Assembly: GCF_002198735.1 (NCBI RefSeq)
Contig: NZ_MWLO01000158.1
Coordinates: 1-64,000, forward strand
Origin: Ideonella sp. A 288
Lineage (GTDB): Bacteria; Pseudomonadota; Gammaproteobacteria; Burkholderiales; Burkholderiaceae_C
Reading direction: 5' to 3'
Length of the DNA stretch: 64,000 nucleotides
This document shows, in pieces, positions 41,760-50,339 of the stretch. Made by a program: the position numbers and the translations under genes. The notes beneath the pieces are model-generated. The model was not told where the DNA came from and did no database searches. It saw only the letters and a list, made by a program, of their open reading frames with translations. How positions within the stretch are numbered: the stretch's first letter is position 1; every line of letters starts with the position of its first letter.

Positions 41760-43129
41760 GCCTGCGCGCCAAGATCAACCTCATCGTCGGCATGCTCACG
41801 CTGCTGTTCGTGGCCGGTCTCACGGCCGTGCAACTGGGCGCGATGCGCGATTCGGTGAAGGAGGAGGTGGTGGCCGCCAACCGCGTGGCCACGCAACTGC
41901 TCAAGCGCAATGCCTGGCTGTATGCCGCGCAGGGCGTGCCGGCGATGCGGGCCTTCCTCGAAGGCCTGGGCCGCGTGCGCTCGAACGACCTGGTGCTCAC
42001 CGACACCGACGGCACGGTGATCTACCGCTCGCCCGAGTCGCCCTACAAGGCCGGCCGCAACGCGCCCGCCTGGTTCGAGCGGCTGATCTCGCCCGAGCCC
42101 TCCACCCAGTCCTTCGCCTTCCCCGACGGCCGGCTGGAGGTGCGCGCCGATGCGTCGCGTGCGGCCGTCGATGCCTGGGATGCCTTCGTCTGGTTCGCCG
42201 GCATCGCGGCGGTACTGCTGGTGCTGGTCAACGGACTGGTGTTCTGGCTGGTGGGGCGCACGGTGCGGCCGTTCGGGCGCATCGTCGATGCGCTGGGCCA
42301 ACTGCAGGCCGGCCGCTTCGACGTGACGCTGCCGCCGCTGCCCGGCCGCGAGGCCGGGGCCATCGGCGCCGCCTTCAACCGCATGGTGGCGGTGCTGGCC
42401 GAGCACATCGAAACCGAGAAGCGTGCGGTGCGCGCCGAAGGCCAGCTGACCGACCAGCGCGAGCTGGCGCACTGGGTGGGCCAGCGCATCGAGCAGGAGC
42501 GCCGCACCATCGCCCGAGAGCTGCACGACGAGCTGGGCCAGTCGGTCACCGCGATGCGCAGCATGGCGCTGTCGGTGGCACAGCGCGTGCAGGCCGTCGA
42601 TGCCGAGTCGGCCGACGCGGCGCGGCTGATCGCGCAGGAATCGTCCCGCCTGTACGACGCGATGCACGGCCTGATCCCGCGGCTGGCGCCGCTGGTGCTG
42701 GACCAGTTCGGCCTGCCCGACGCGCTGGCCGATCTGGCCGAGCGCACGCGCCGCGCCCACCCCGGCGTGGCGGTGGACATGCAGGTGGCGCTGGACGATG
42801 CGGCGCTGGAACCCGACGCCGCGCTGGCGCTGTACCGCGCGGCGCAGGAAGGCATCACCAACGCGCTGCGCCACGGCCAGGCGCGGCTGCTGCGCCTGCG
42901 CGTGGCGGCCGAGCCCGCCGCGGTGCGGCTGGAACTGCTCGACGACGGCCAGGGCCTGCCGCCCGGCGGCCTGCCCGCCCACGGCCACCACGGCCTGCGC
43001 TGGCTGGCCGAGCGCGTGGCCTCGCAGCACGGCACGCTGGACATCGGCCCGGGGGACCAGGGCCGCGGCGTGCGGCTGGCCGTCACACTGCCCCGCATGG
43101 CGGCGCCGGCACTGGAGACCGCCCCATGA
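41756..43129 (+). CDS. NarL-type sensor histidine kinase (457 aa)
   Basis: ATGA-coupled to the hydrolase. N-terminal membrane helix (residues about 6-28), a periplasmic domain of about 110 residues, a second helix (about 142-165), a HAMP linker, then a HisKA_3 dimerisation domain with the phosphorylated His in ARELHDELGQ, and an ATPase domain (ALYRAAQEGITNALRHG N-box; LLDDGQGLPPGG; HHGLRWLAERV). It should phosphorylate the response regulator encoded next. Signal unknown; the location beside pqq suggests control of PQQ-dependent oxidation. Confidence 0.92.
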   Translation: MSLRAKINLIVGMLTLLFVAGLTAVQLGAMRDSVKEEVVAANRVATQLLKRNAWLYAAQGVPAMRAFLEGLGRVRSNDLVLTDTDGTVIYRSPESPYKAGRNAPAWFERLISPEPSTQSFAFPDGRLEVRADASRAAVDAWDAFVWFAGIAAVLLVLVNGLVFWLVGRTVRPFGRIVDALGQLQAGRFDVTLPPLPGREAGAIGAAFNRMVAVLAEHIETEKRAVRAEGQLTDQRELAHWVGQRIEQERRTIARELHDELGQSVTAMRSMALSVAQRVQAVDAESADAARLIAQESSRLYDAMHGLIPRLAPLVLDQFGLPDALADLAERTRRAHPGVAVDMQVALDDAALEPDAALALYRAAQEGITNALRHGQARLLRLRVAAEPAAVRLELLDDGQGLPPGGLPAHGHHGLRWLAERVASQHGTLDIGPGDQGRGVRLAVTLPRMAAPALETAP

Positions 43130-43755
43130 TCCGCGTGATGCTGGTGGACGACCATGTGCTGGTGCGCATGGGCTTTCGCATGCTGTTGGGCAATGCCGAC
43201 ATCGCCGTGGCCGCCGAGGCCGACACCGGCGAGCAGGCCTGCCAGGACTACGCCCGCATTGCCCCCGACGTGGTGGTGATGGACCTGTCCATGCCCGGCA
43301 TGGGCGGGCTCGAGGCGGTGCGCCGCCTAGTGGCGCAGGATCCCAAGGTGCGGGTGCTGGCCCTGTCGGCCCACGAGGACACGGCCCACCCGCGGCGCGT
43401 GCTGAAGGCCGGCGCGCTGGGCTACCTGGCCAAGCGCAGCGCGCCCGACGAGCTGATCGCTGCGGTGCGCGCCGTGGCCCAGGGCCAGCGCTACCTGGAC
43501 GCGCGCACGGCGCAGGCGCTGGCCACCGCGCAGATCGACGGCGACGACAGCCCGGCCGACATGCTGAGCGAACGCGAGTTCTCGGTCTTCCTGCAACTGG
43601 CCCGCGGCATGAGCGTGGCCCAGATCGCCGACAACCTGAAGCTCTCGCCCAGCACCGTGGGCACGCACCTGTACCACGTGAAGCAGAAGCTCAACGCCGG
43701 CAACCAGAGCGAGCTGACGCTGATCGCGCTGCGCTGGGGCTTCATCGAGGCCTGA
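43126..43755 (+). CDS. NarL/LuxR-type response regulator (209 aa)
   Basis: Receiver domain with Asp pair VDDH, phospho-acceptor in VVVMDLSMPGMGG, Thr/Ser position ALSAHED and Lys in LAKRS. C-terminal LuxR helix-turn-helix (LSEREFSVFLQLARGMSVAQIA, STVGTHLYHVKQKL). ATGA overlap with the kinase. Candidate binder of the TCATGA repeats upstream of pqqA. Regulators of this class control PQQ-dependent alcohol or methanol oxidation in other proteobacteria. Confidence 0.93.
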   Translation: MIRVMLVDDHVLVRMGFRMLLGNADIAVAAEADTGEQACQDYARIAPDVVVMDLSMPGMGGLEAVRRLVAQDPKVRVLALSAHEDTAHPRRVLKAGALGYLAKRSAPDELIAAVRAVAQGQRYLDARTAQALATAQIDGDDSPADMLSEREFSVFLQLARGMSVAQIADNLKLSPSTVGTHLYHVKQKLNAGNQSELTLIALRWGFIEA

Positions 43756-43818
43756 CGGCCCCGCGCGGATCGATGCCGTGCGCCCGGCGGGCAGGCACCG
43801 TCCCGGGTGTCCAGCGGC

Positions 43819-44223
43819 TCACGCGTCCAGCACGATCTGCGTCTGCGTCACCACCGCGCACAGCTTGCCCGATTCGGCGCGGATCGAGGTCTGCCAGACC
43901 ATGGTCGTGCGGCCCCGATGCAGCGCCAGGCACTCGCCGGTGACGGTGGTGCCCACCGGCACGCCGGCGATGAAGTGGGTGTTGGAGTCGGTGGTCGCGG
44001 TGCGCTTGCCGGCGGGCAGGTTCATCACCGTGCCCACCGCCCCCAGCGTGTCGGCGAAGGCCATCATCGCGCCACCGTGCAGCGCCTGGCCGCTGGTGCA
44101 CAGGTCGGGCCGCACCTGCATCGTGGCCAGCACGCGCTCGGGTGAGACCTCGCGCACCTGCACGCCCATCAGGCCGGGAAACATCGGTGCCAGGATCGCC
44201 TGGATCGTCTCGGGGGTCAGCAT
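43819..44223 (-). CDS. PaaI-type hotdog thioesterase (134 aa)
   Basis: Hotdog-fold thioesterase of the PaaI/YbdB group: HGGAMMAFADTLGAVG containing the catalytic region, TTDSNTHFIAGVPVGTTVTG, and ALHRGRTTMVWQ. Hydrolyses acyl-CoA or aryl-CoA thioesters. Cytoplasmic, probably a tetramer. The 75-bp gap to the next minus-strand gene contains nothing notable. Confidence 0.88.
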   Translation of the reverse strand: MLTPETIQAILAPMFPGLMGVQVREVSPERVLATMQVRPDLCTSGQALHGGAMMAFADTLGAVGTVMNLPAGKRTATTDSNTHFIAGVPVGTTVTGECLALHRGRTTMVWQTSIRAESGKLCAVVTQTQIVLDA

Positions 44224-44298
44224 GTCGTGGGCTCCTCTCGAATGGCGTGACGGACAGGCATCGAGGCAAGTCGGCGACCGTGGCTCGACGCAGCCCGC

Positions 44299-45138
44299 TC
44301 AGCGCGGGCACCCGGCGGCTGCAGCCGGCTCGAACCGCGCACCCGCCAACATGGACCAGGCCCCATCGGCCCGACGCACCGCCAGCGCGCGTGCCGGACC
44401 ATCGACCAGCCGCAGGGCCAGGCCGTCGGCCGAGGCCAGGTCGAGGCCGCTCACCGTGGCGTCGATGGCCAGGCCGCCCGGCTCGACGCGGCCCTGCACC
44501 CGCTGGAACTGCTGCGACAGGTCGAGCTGCCAGCCATGCTGCGCACCGGTGCCGCACCAGCGGCCCTGCACCGCGGCGGGCACGGTCCACAGGTGCAGGC
44601 GGCTGCGCTTGTCCAGGCCCACAACCTTGTCGGGCACGTCGAGCACCAGGGTGCGGTCGGGCCGCCAGTCGCCCAGGTCCCAGTCGTGCGAGACGATGCG
44701 CGTGCCGGGCTTCAGCGCCAGCAGGCGCGGGCGCAGCTGCAGGTTCACCTCGGGCAGCAGGTACATCGTCACCACGCTGGCCGGCGACAGGTCGGTGGCG
44801 AACAGGTCCTGCTCGCGGAACTCGGCCCGGTCGGCCACGCCGGCGCGGCGCGCCAGTTCGCGGCTCTGGGCCACCAGGTCGGGCACGATCTCCACGCCCA
44901 ACCCACGCGCGCCATGCACCCGGGCCGCGGTGATGACGATGCGCCCGTCGCCCGAACCCAGGTCGATGACGTAGTCGCTGGCGCCCACGCCGGCCAGTTG
45001 CAGCATTGCGGCAGTGACGTGGTCGGGCGTGGTGATGAAGGGCACCTCTTCCATCGCGGTGGCGTTGCCGGCCAAGCCGCCACACAGTGCCGCGGCCAGG
45101 GCTGCGGTTCGCGCGACGGGCAACACGATTCGCCGCAT
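44299..45138 (-). CDS. Exported SAM-dependent methyltransferase-like protein (279 aa)
   Basis: The start at 45138 gives a signal peptide (residues 1-29, ending NATAME); an ATG 11 codons upstream is possible. Residues about 45-165 form a class I methyltransferase fold with VIDLGSGDGRIVITAA, GVEIVPDLV and FREQDLFATDLS. A beta-rich C-terminal domain follows with a lone Cys pair (GRWCGTG, GCPR). A cleavable signal on a SAM-dependent fold is odd, because SAM is not expected in the periplasm. Such proteins occur in Burkholderiales as uncharacterised class I methyltransferases. Function unknown. Confidence 0.78.
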   Translation of the reverse strand: MRRIVLPVARTAALAAALCGGLAGNATAMEEVPFITTPDHVTAAMLQLAGVGASDYVIDLGSGDGRIVITAARVHGARGLGVEIVPDLVAQSRELARRAGVADRAEFREQDLFATDLSPASVVTMYLLPEVNLQLRPRLLALKPGTRIVSHDWDLGDWRPDRTLVLDVPDKVVGLDKRSRLHLWTVPAAVQGRWCGTGAQHGWQLDLSQQFQRVQGRVEPGGLAIDATVSGLDLASADGLALRLVDGPARALAVRRADGAWSMLAGARFEPAAAAGCPR

Positions 45139-45197
45139 CGCGCGATTCGCCGAAGGCCACCCACCGCGCATGTCCGCGCTCCCCGTCGCCGCAAGGG

Positions 45198-46727
45198 CTA
45201 CATCACCGCGCCCAGCTGCCACGGCACGAACTCGTTCTGGCCGTAGCCGTGCTGCTCGCTCTTGGTGATGCGGCCCGAGGCCGTCTCGAGCATCAGGCGG
45301 AAGATGCGCTCGCCCACCTCGTCGACGCTCTCGGCCCCGTCGACGATGGTGCCGCAGTCGATGTCGATGTCGTCCTGCTGCTTCAGCCACAGCGCGGTGT
45401 TGGTGGACAGTTTCAGCGACGGCGACGGCGCGCAGCCATAGGCCGAGCCGCGGCCGGTGGTGAAGCAGATGAGGTTGGCGCCGCCGGCCACCTGCCCGGT
45501 GGCCGACACGGGATCGTAGCCCGGCGTGTCCATGTAGATCAGGCCGCGCGCGGTGCAGGGCTGCGCGAACTCGACCACGTCGACCAGGTTGGTGGTGCCG
45601 CTCTTGGCGATGGCGCCCAGGCTCTTTTCCAGGATCGTGGTCAGGCCGCCGGCCTTGTTGCCGGCCGAGGGGTTGTTGTCCATCTGCATGCCGTTGCGGG
45701 CGGTGTAGGCCTCCCACCAGGCGATGCGGGCCAGCAGCCGGTCGGCCACCTCGCGCGACACGGCGCGGCGGGTGAGCAGGTGCTCGCCGCCGTAGATCTC
45801 GGGCGTCTCGCTGAGGATGGCGCTGCCGCCGTGGCGCACCAGCCGGTCGACGGCGGCGCCCAGCGCCGGGTTGGCGCTGATGCCCGAGTAGCCGTCGCTG
45901 CCGCCGCACTGCAGCCCAACGGTGAGGTGGCGGGCCGGCACCGGCTGGCGCGCCACGCGATTGGCCTCGGGCAGCATGCCGCGGATCAGCTCGATGCCAC
46001 GGGCCACCGTCTTGGCCGTGCCGCCGGTGTCCTGGATGCTGAAGGCCTGCAGGTGGGCGCCCTCCTGCAGCCCCTCCTGCGCGATCAGGCCCTGGATCTG
46101 GTTGGTCTCGCAGCCCAGGCCCACCACCAGCACGGCGGCGAAATTGGGGTGGCGCGCATAGCCGCCCAGCGTGCGGCGCAGCACCTGCAGTTCTTCGCCG
46201 TCACTGGCGGTGGCGCAGCCCATGCCGTGGGTCAGGGCCACCACGCCGTCGACGTTGGGATAGTTGGCCAATGACTCGGGGCGCACGTCGCGGCGGAAAT
46301 GGTCGGCGATCGCCCGGGCCGCGGTGGCCGAGCAGTTGACGCTGGTGAGCACGCCGATGTAGTTGCGCGTGGCCACGCGGCCGTCGGCACGGACGATGCC
46401 GTCGAAGGTGGCCGGCTCGGCCGCCGGCACCGTGGGCTGTGCGCCGGCACCCGGCGCGTGCTGCCGGGCAAAGTCACTGAACGCCAGGTTGTGCGTGTGC
46501 ACGTGCTGGCCCGGCGCGATGGCCTGGGTGGCCACGCCGATGACCTGGTCGTAGCGGCGCACGGCCTCGCCCGCGGCGATGGGCCGGGTGGCCACCTTGT
46601 GCCCGGGCGGCACCAGGCCGGCCACGGTGATGGCTTCGTCGGCCACGACGGTACCGCCCAGCAACTGGCGGCGGGCGATCACCACGTTGTCGGCGGAGTG
46701 GATGCGGATGACCGGGCTCTGGCTCAT
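45198..46727 (-). CDS. uxaA: Altronate dehydratase-like UxaA family protein (509 aa)
   Basis: GGAGG seven bases before the ATG at 46727. An N-terminal SAF domain (residues about 5-85) is followed by the UxaA/GarD core: GYQRADGRVATRNYIGVLTSVNCSATAA-type start (seen in part), NVDGVVALTHGMGC, VVGLGCETNQI, GLQCGGSDGYSGI and FTTGRGSAYGCAPSPSLKL. These Fe- or Mn-dependent enzymes dehydrate altronate, galactarate or related acids to 2-keto-3-deoxy acids. Last gene of the sugar-acid block. The substrate cannot be fixed from sequence; altronate (galacturonate route) is the default. Confidence 0.85.
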   Translation of the reverse strand: MSQSPVIRIHSADNVVIARRQLLGGTVVADEAITVAGLVPPGHKVATRPIAAGEAVRRYDQVIGVATQAIAPGQHVHTHNLAFSDFARQHAPGAGAQPTVPAAEPATFDGIVRADGRVATRNYIGVLTSVNCSATAARAIADHFRRDVRPESLANYPNVDGVVALTHGMGCATASDGEELQVLRRTLGGYARHPNFAAVLVVGLGCETNQIQGLIAQEGLQEGAHLQAFSIQDTGGTAKTVARGIELIRGMLPEANRVARQPVPARHLTVGLQCGGSDGYSGISANPALGAAVDRLVRHGGSAILSETPEIYGGEHLLTRRAVSREVADRLLARIAWWEAYTARNGMQMDNNPSAGNKAGGLTTILEKSLGAIAKSGTTNLVDVVEFAQPCTARGLIYMDTPGYDPVSATGQVAGGANLICFTTGRGSAYGCAPSPSLKLSTNTALWLKQQDDIDIDCGTIVDGAESVDEVGERIFRLMLETASGRITKSEQHGYGQNEFVPWQLGAVM

Positions 46728-46756
46728 TGGGTGACCTCCGGGCGGCGCCCTGCGGT

Positions 46757-46775
46757 GGTCGCCCTCGGGGCGACC
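46757..46775 (-). promoter_or_regulatory. Leader hairpin upstream of uxaA-like gene
   Basis: GGTCGCC-CTCGG-GGCGACC, a seven-bp stem 30 bases before the uxaA-like start. May affect translation or transcript stability. Confidence 0.35.
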
Positions 46776-46886
46776 CGCCGGGCCCATGGTGGGCTTGCGA
46801 TGAAAGCCCTCCCGACGAGGCACGCCCGCACGGCCGCCCCCACGGGAAGGCTGGGATGCGGGACGTCGAAACGAACCACCAGGCCC

Positions 46887-46904
46887 GGCCCCCGGGCGGG
46901 GGCC
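46887..46904 (-). terminator. Palindromic hairpin after the inserted AP2-like gene
   Basis: GGCCCCCG-GG-CGGGGGCC is a perfect 8-bp inverted repeat ten bases beyond the stop at 46914. Likely stops or slows transcription before the uxaA-like gene. Confidence 0.5.
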
Positions 46905-46913
46905 GTTGGCGGC

Positions 46914-47432
46914 TTACAGCTTGCTGGCCGCGCGACGCTTGGCCGCGGTGGCAGCCTCCTGGTAGGCCTTCTCGGCCTCCTGGCGCAGCGCCATGGCGGT
47001 GTCCAGCGCCTCCTGGTACCGCTCTTTCGAGTAGGTGTTCTGGTTGGCGATGTAGACGCTGCGCCGCAACGGCTTGTCGCCATAGCGCGGCAGGTTGACC
47101 GAGAAATGGCACTCGGGCGCGGCACGGCCTGGCCGCTGGCGCAGGATGGGGCCGCTGATGCCGGCAGGCAGGTCGTTCTGCTTGCTGGCACTGGCCGACC
47201 GCTGCAGGCCGGTGGGCGCGTCGAGCGTGGACAGGCGCTCGCGCAGGGCGTCGACCGCCAGCTTGAGCGATGCCCGCGGACTGGCGCCCTTGGCCTTGCT
47301 GTCGGAGAAGAACAGCGTGGGCTTGCCGTAGCGAAGCTGCCAGCCGTGGGTGCTGCGCGTGTCGATGCGCTGGATGTGTTCGGGCACACGGATGCGTGCG
47401 CCGGTGGGAAGAATTGCAGTACGAGCAGGCAT
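46914..47432 (-). CDS. AP2-like domain protein of unknown function (172 aa)
   Basis: The start at 47432 is preceded by AAGGTGG. Residues about 20-75 (RIDTRSTHGWQLRYGKPTLFF, SDSKAKGASPRASLKLAVDAL) look like a bacterial AP2-type three-strand-plus-helix DNA-binding unit. A second similar unit follows (CHFSVNLPRYGDKPLRRSVYI, YQEALDTAMALRQEAEKAY). Strongly basic, without a signal peptide. It interrupts the sugar-acid gene block and is followed by its own terminator-like hairpin, so it may be an independent insertion with its own promoter. A nucleic-acid-binding role is inferred. Confidence 0.7.
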   Translation of the reverse strand: MPARTAILPTGARIRVPEHIQRIDTRSTHGWQLRYGKPTLFFSDSKAKGASPRASLKLAVDALRERLSTLDAPTGLQRSASASKQNDLPAGISGPILRQRPGRAAPECHFSVNLPRYGDKPLRRSVYIANQNTYSKERYQEALDTAMALRQEAEKAYQEAATAAKRRAASKL

Positions 47433-47520
47433 GGGTGGTCCACCTTGTTCGGGAACACTCCCTTGACGGTCGCCGATCGCCATCGCCGGCAACGCATGTT
47501 ATGGGGCATCGCTGTACGGC

Positions 47521-48384
47521 TCACCCGTCGATCAACGCCGGGCTCCACGCGTGCACGGCCTGGTACTGCTCACCCAGACCTTCGATGCCTAGGCGCATTC
47601 TATCGCCGGGCTTCAGAAAAACAGGTGCAGGTTTCACGCCCATGCCCACACCTGGGGGGGTTCCGGTCGAAATTAGGTCGCCCGGATACAACGTCATGAA
47701 GCGGCTGACATAGCTCACCAACTGGGCGACCGAGAAGATCATCGTGCGGGTGCTGCCATTCTGGTAACGGTGGCCGTTCACTTCCAGCCACATGCCCAGG
47801 GCCTGCGGGTCGGGCACTTCGTCGGCCGTGACGAGCCACGGGCCCACCGGGCCGAAGGTGTCGCAGCCCTTGCCCTTGTCCCAGGTGCCGCCGCGCTCGA
47901 TCTGGTATTCCCGCTCGGACACGTCGTTGACGACGCAGTAACCCGCCACGTGCGCGAGCGCATCGCTTTCCGGAACATAGCGCGCGGTGCGGCCGATGAC
48001 CACCCCCAGTTCGACCTCCCAATCGGACTTCACCGAGCCCTGCGGCAGCACCACGTCGTGGTGGCAGCCGACCGCGGCGCTGGTGGGCTTCATGAAGAGG
48101 ATGGGCTCCTTCGGGATCGGCAGGTTTGACTCGGCCGCATGGTCGGCATAGTTGAGGCCGATGCACAGGAACTTGCCCATGCCCGTCCAGGGAACGGCCA
48201 GCGTGCCCTGCGGCACGACGGGCAGGGTGGACACGTCCACGCTGCGCAATGCGGCCAGCCCGGCCGGCGACAAGGTGGCCGGCCCGATGTCGGGCAGCAA
48301 CGCGGACAGGTCGCGCACCTGGCCGGTGGCGTCGAGCAAGGCAGGCTTCTCGGCCCCCTTGGGGCCATGGCGCATCAGTTTCAT
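47521..48384 (-). CDS. Fumarylacetoacetate hydrolase family protein, diketo-deoxy sugar acid hydrolase (287 aa)
   Basis: FAH-family C-terminal domain with metal ligands E123 and E125 in WEVELGVVIG and D154 in VVNDVSEREY, plus ISTGTPPGVGMG. An N-terminal 70-residue cap precedes it. Family members beside a sugar-acid dehydratase and an SDR cleave 2,4-diketo-3-deoxy acids (for example of L-fuconate or L-rhamnonate) to pyruvate and a hydroxy acid. The SDR immediately upstream is the matching dehydrogenase. Assignment to a specific sugar is uncertain. Confidence 0.87.
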   Translation of the reverse strand: MKLMRHGPKGAEKPALLDATGQVRDLSALLPDIGPATLSPAGLAALRSVDVSTLPVVPQGTLAVPWTGMGKFLCIGLNYADHAAESNLPIPKEPILFMKPTSAAVGCHHDVVLPQGSVKSDWEVELGVVIGRTARYVPESDALAHVAGYCVVNDVSEREYQIERGGTWDKGKGCDTFGPVGPWLVTADEVPDPQALGMWLEVNGHRYQNGSTRTMIFSVAQLVSYVSRFMTLYPGDLISTGTPPGVGMGVKPAPVFLKPGDRMRLGIEGLGEQYQAVHAWSPALIDG

Positions 48385-48434
48385 GTCGGTGTCCTTGTGG
48401 TGGAAGTGGTGAGGTTCTGATCGAGCCTGTGGGG

Positions 48435-49202
48435 TCAGTTGGACCAGCCGCCGTCGATGACATGCGTGGTGCCGGTGGTGAAACCCGATTCGTCGCTGGC
48501 CAGGTAGACCGCCAGCGCGGCGATCTCCTCGGCCTTGCCCAGCCGACCCATCGGCTGGCGCGCGATGTACGAGGCCTCCACCTGCGCCAGGCTCTGGCCG
48601 CTGGCCTGGGCGCCCGCGGCGATGCGGTCGCGCAGCGAGGGCGATTCCACCGTGCCCGGGCAGATGGCGTTGCAGCGCACGCCCTGGGTGATGAAATCGG
48701 CCGCCACCGACTTGGTCAGCCCGATCACCGCGGCCTTGGTGGCCCCGTAGGCAAAGCGGTTGGGCGCGCCCTTGATGCTGCCGGCCACCGAGGCCATGTT
48801 GATGATGGAGCCACCGCGCCGCCCTGCCCGCTCGGCCAGCATGCCCGGCAGGAAGGCCTTGACGGTGCGGAACTGCGAGCGCACGTTCAGGTCGAACGCG
48901 AAGGTCCATTCGTCCTCGGTGCAATCGAGCACCGTGCCGGCATGCACGAAGCCGGCGCCGTTGAACAGCACGTCCACCGGGCCGGCGGCGGCCGCCGCGG
49001 CCTGCACGGCGGCGGCGTCGGTGACGTCGAGCCGCTGCACGGTGCAGCCGCATTCGGCCTTCAGGGCCTCGAGCAGGCCGGTGTTGATGTCGGTGGCGAT
49101 GACGGTGGCGCCTTCGCGCACGAAGGCCAGTGCCACGGCGCGGCCGATGCCTTGTCCGGCGGCGGTGAGGAAGGCGGTCTTGCCGGCGAGTCGTTGGGCC
49201 AT
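48435..49202 (-). CDS. SDR dehydrogenase, 2-keto-3-deoxy-L-fuconate dehydrogenase type (255 aa)
   Basis: Classical short-chain dehydrogenase: TAAGQGIG (13-20), DIN at the second strand end suggesting NAD preference, NGAG, Ser138, and Tyr152-x3-Lys156 in AYGATKAAV. The C-terminus GGWSN is common in the sugar-acid group. Its order with the FAH-type hydrolase and the enolase-superfamily dehydratase fits oxidation of a 2-keto-3-deoxy acid at C4. Substrate inferred from context. Confidence 0.87.
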   Translation of the reverse strand: MAQRLAGKTAFLTAAGQGIGRAVALAFVREGATVIATDINTGLLEALKAECGCTVQRLDVTDAAAVQAAAAAAGPVDVLFNGAGFVHAGTVLDCTEDEWTFAFDLNVRSQFRTVKAFLPGMLAERAGRRGGSIINMASVAGSIKGAPNRFAYGATKAAVIGLTKSVAADFITQGVRCNAICPGTVESPSLRDRIAAGAQASGQSLAQVEASYIARQPMGRLGKAEEIAALAVYLASDESGFTTGTTHVIDGGWSN

Positions 49203-49233
49203 GGGTGAGAGTCCTTGAACTGGGGCGGGTGTT

Positions 49234-50337
49234 TCAGGTGAGCGTGTGCCGGGCGCGGGCGCGGCGCTGGATCTCGTCCCAGCGCCACTGGATGCCCAGG
49301 CCGGGCGTGTCGGGGGCGACGGCATGGCCGTCGACGATGGCCAGGCGGCTGTCGGCCACCGCATCGAGCTGCGGGATGTGCTCCACCCAGGCTGCACTGG
49401 GCACCGCCGCGCACAGCGACACGTGCAGCTCCATCAGGAAGTGCGGGCACACCGCCAGGTTGAAGGCCTCGGCCAGGTGCGCCACCTTCAGCCACGGCGT
49501 GATGCCGCCGATGCGCGCCACGTCCACCTGCAGGATCGACGCCGCGCCCTGCTGCACGTAGGCCGCGAACTGGGTGGTGGAGTACAGCGACTCGCCCACC
49601 GCGATCGGCACCTCGCTGGCCGCGGCCAGCCGGGCATGGCCGGTGATGTCGTCGGCGGGCAGCGGCTCCTCGAACCAGGCGATGCCCAGTTCGGCGTAGC
49701 GCGGCGCTCGCCGCAAGGCCTCGGACAGCGTGAAGCACTGGTTGGCGTCGACCATCAGCTCGAAGCCGTCGCCCACGGCCTGGCGCACGGCCTTCAGGCG
49801 GGCCACGTCCTCGCTGACGTGCGGCTTGCCGACCTTCAGCTTGGCACCCAGGAAGCCGGCGGCCTGCGCGGCCACGGTCTCGCGCACCAGCGTGTCGGTG
49901 GGCAGGTGCAGCCAGCCGCCCTCGGTGGTGTAGACCGGGATGCGCGGCTTGGCGCCACCGGCGGCCACCCACAGCGGCTGGCCGTCGCGGCGGCAGCGCC
50001 AATCCCACAGGGCCGTGTCGATGGCGGCCAGCGCCAGGCTGGTGATGGCGCCCACCGTGGTGGCATGGGTGTGGAACATCAGCTCGCGCCACAACTGCTC
50101 GATCAGTGCCGGGTCGCGGCCGATCAGGCGCGGCGCCAGGTGGTCGCGCAGCAGCGCCATCACCGACGAGCCGCCGGTGCCGATGGTGTAGCTGTAGCCG
50201 ATGCCCTGCGAGCCGTCGTCGCAGGTGATGCGCACGAACGGCGTCTCCTGCGTCACGAAGGACTGGATGGCGTCGCTGCGCGGCACGGGCGGCGGCAGGT
50301 CCACGTGCAGCAGTTCGACTTGCGTGATGGTCGTCAT
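49234..50337 (-). CDS. Enolase-superfamily sugar acid dehydratase, mandelate racemase subgroup (367 aa)
   Basis: Complete MR-type enzyme: K166-x-K168 (AKLKVG), metal ligands D197 (VDAN), E223 (WFEEP) and E249 (VGES), D272 and H299 (CPHF) as the Asp-His pair on the other face. The Lys and His bases and the three acidic ligands are all present, so it should be active. Subgroup features fit acid-sugar dehydratases acting on talarate, galactarate, fuconate or related aldonates. It is three bases from the TRAP DctM gene, so the transporter probably imports its substrate. Confidence 0.87.
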   Translation of the reverse strand: MTTITQVELLHVDLPPPVPRSDAIQSFVTQETPFVRITCDDGSQGIGYSYTIGTGGSSVMALLRDHLAPRLIGRDPALIEQLWRELMFHTHATTVGAITSLALAAIDTALWDWRCRRDGQPLWVAAGGAKPRIPVYTTEGGWLHLPTDTLVRETVAAQAAGFLGAKLKVGKPHVSEDVARLKAVRQAVGDGFELMVDANQCFTLSEALRRAPRYAELGIAWFEEPLPADDITGHARLAAASEVPIAVGESLYSTTQFAAYVQQGAASILQVDVARIGGITPWLKVAHLAEAFNLAVCPHFLMELHVSLCAAVPSAAWVEHIPQLDAVADSRLAIVDGHAVAPDTPGLGIQWRWDEIQRRARARHTLT

Positions 50338-50339
50338 GC

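Noticed and set aside
43774-43800. Terminator after the response regulator gene
   Set aside because: Only a five-bp GCCCG/CGGGC pairing, too weak in this GC-rich context.
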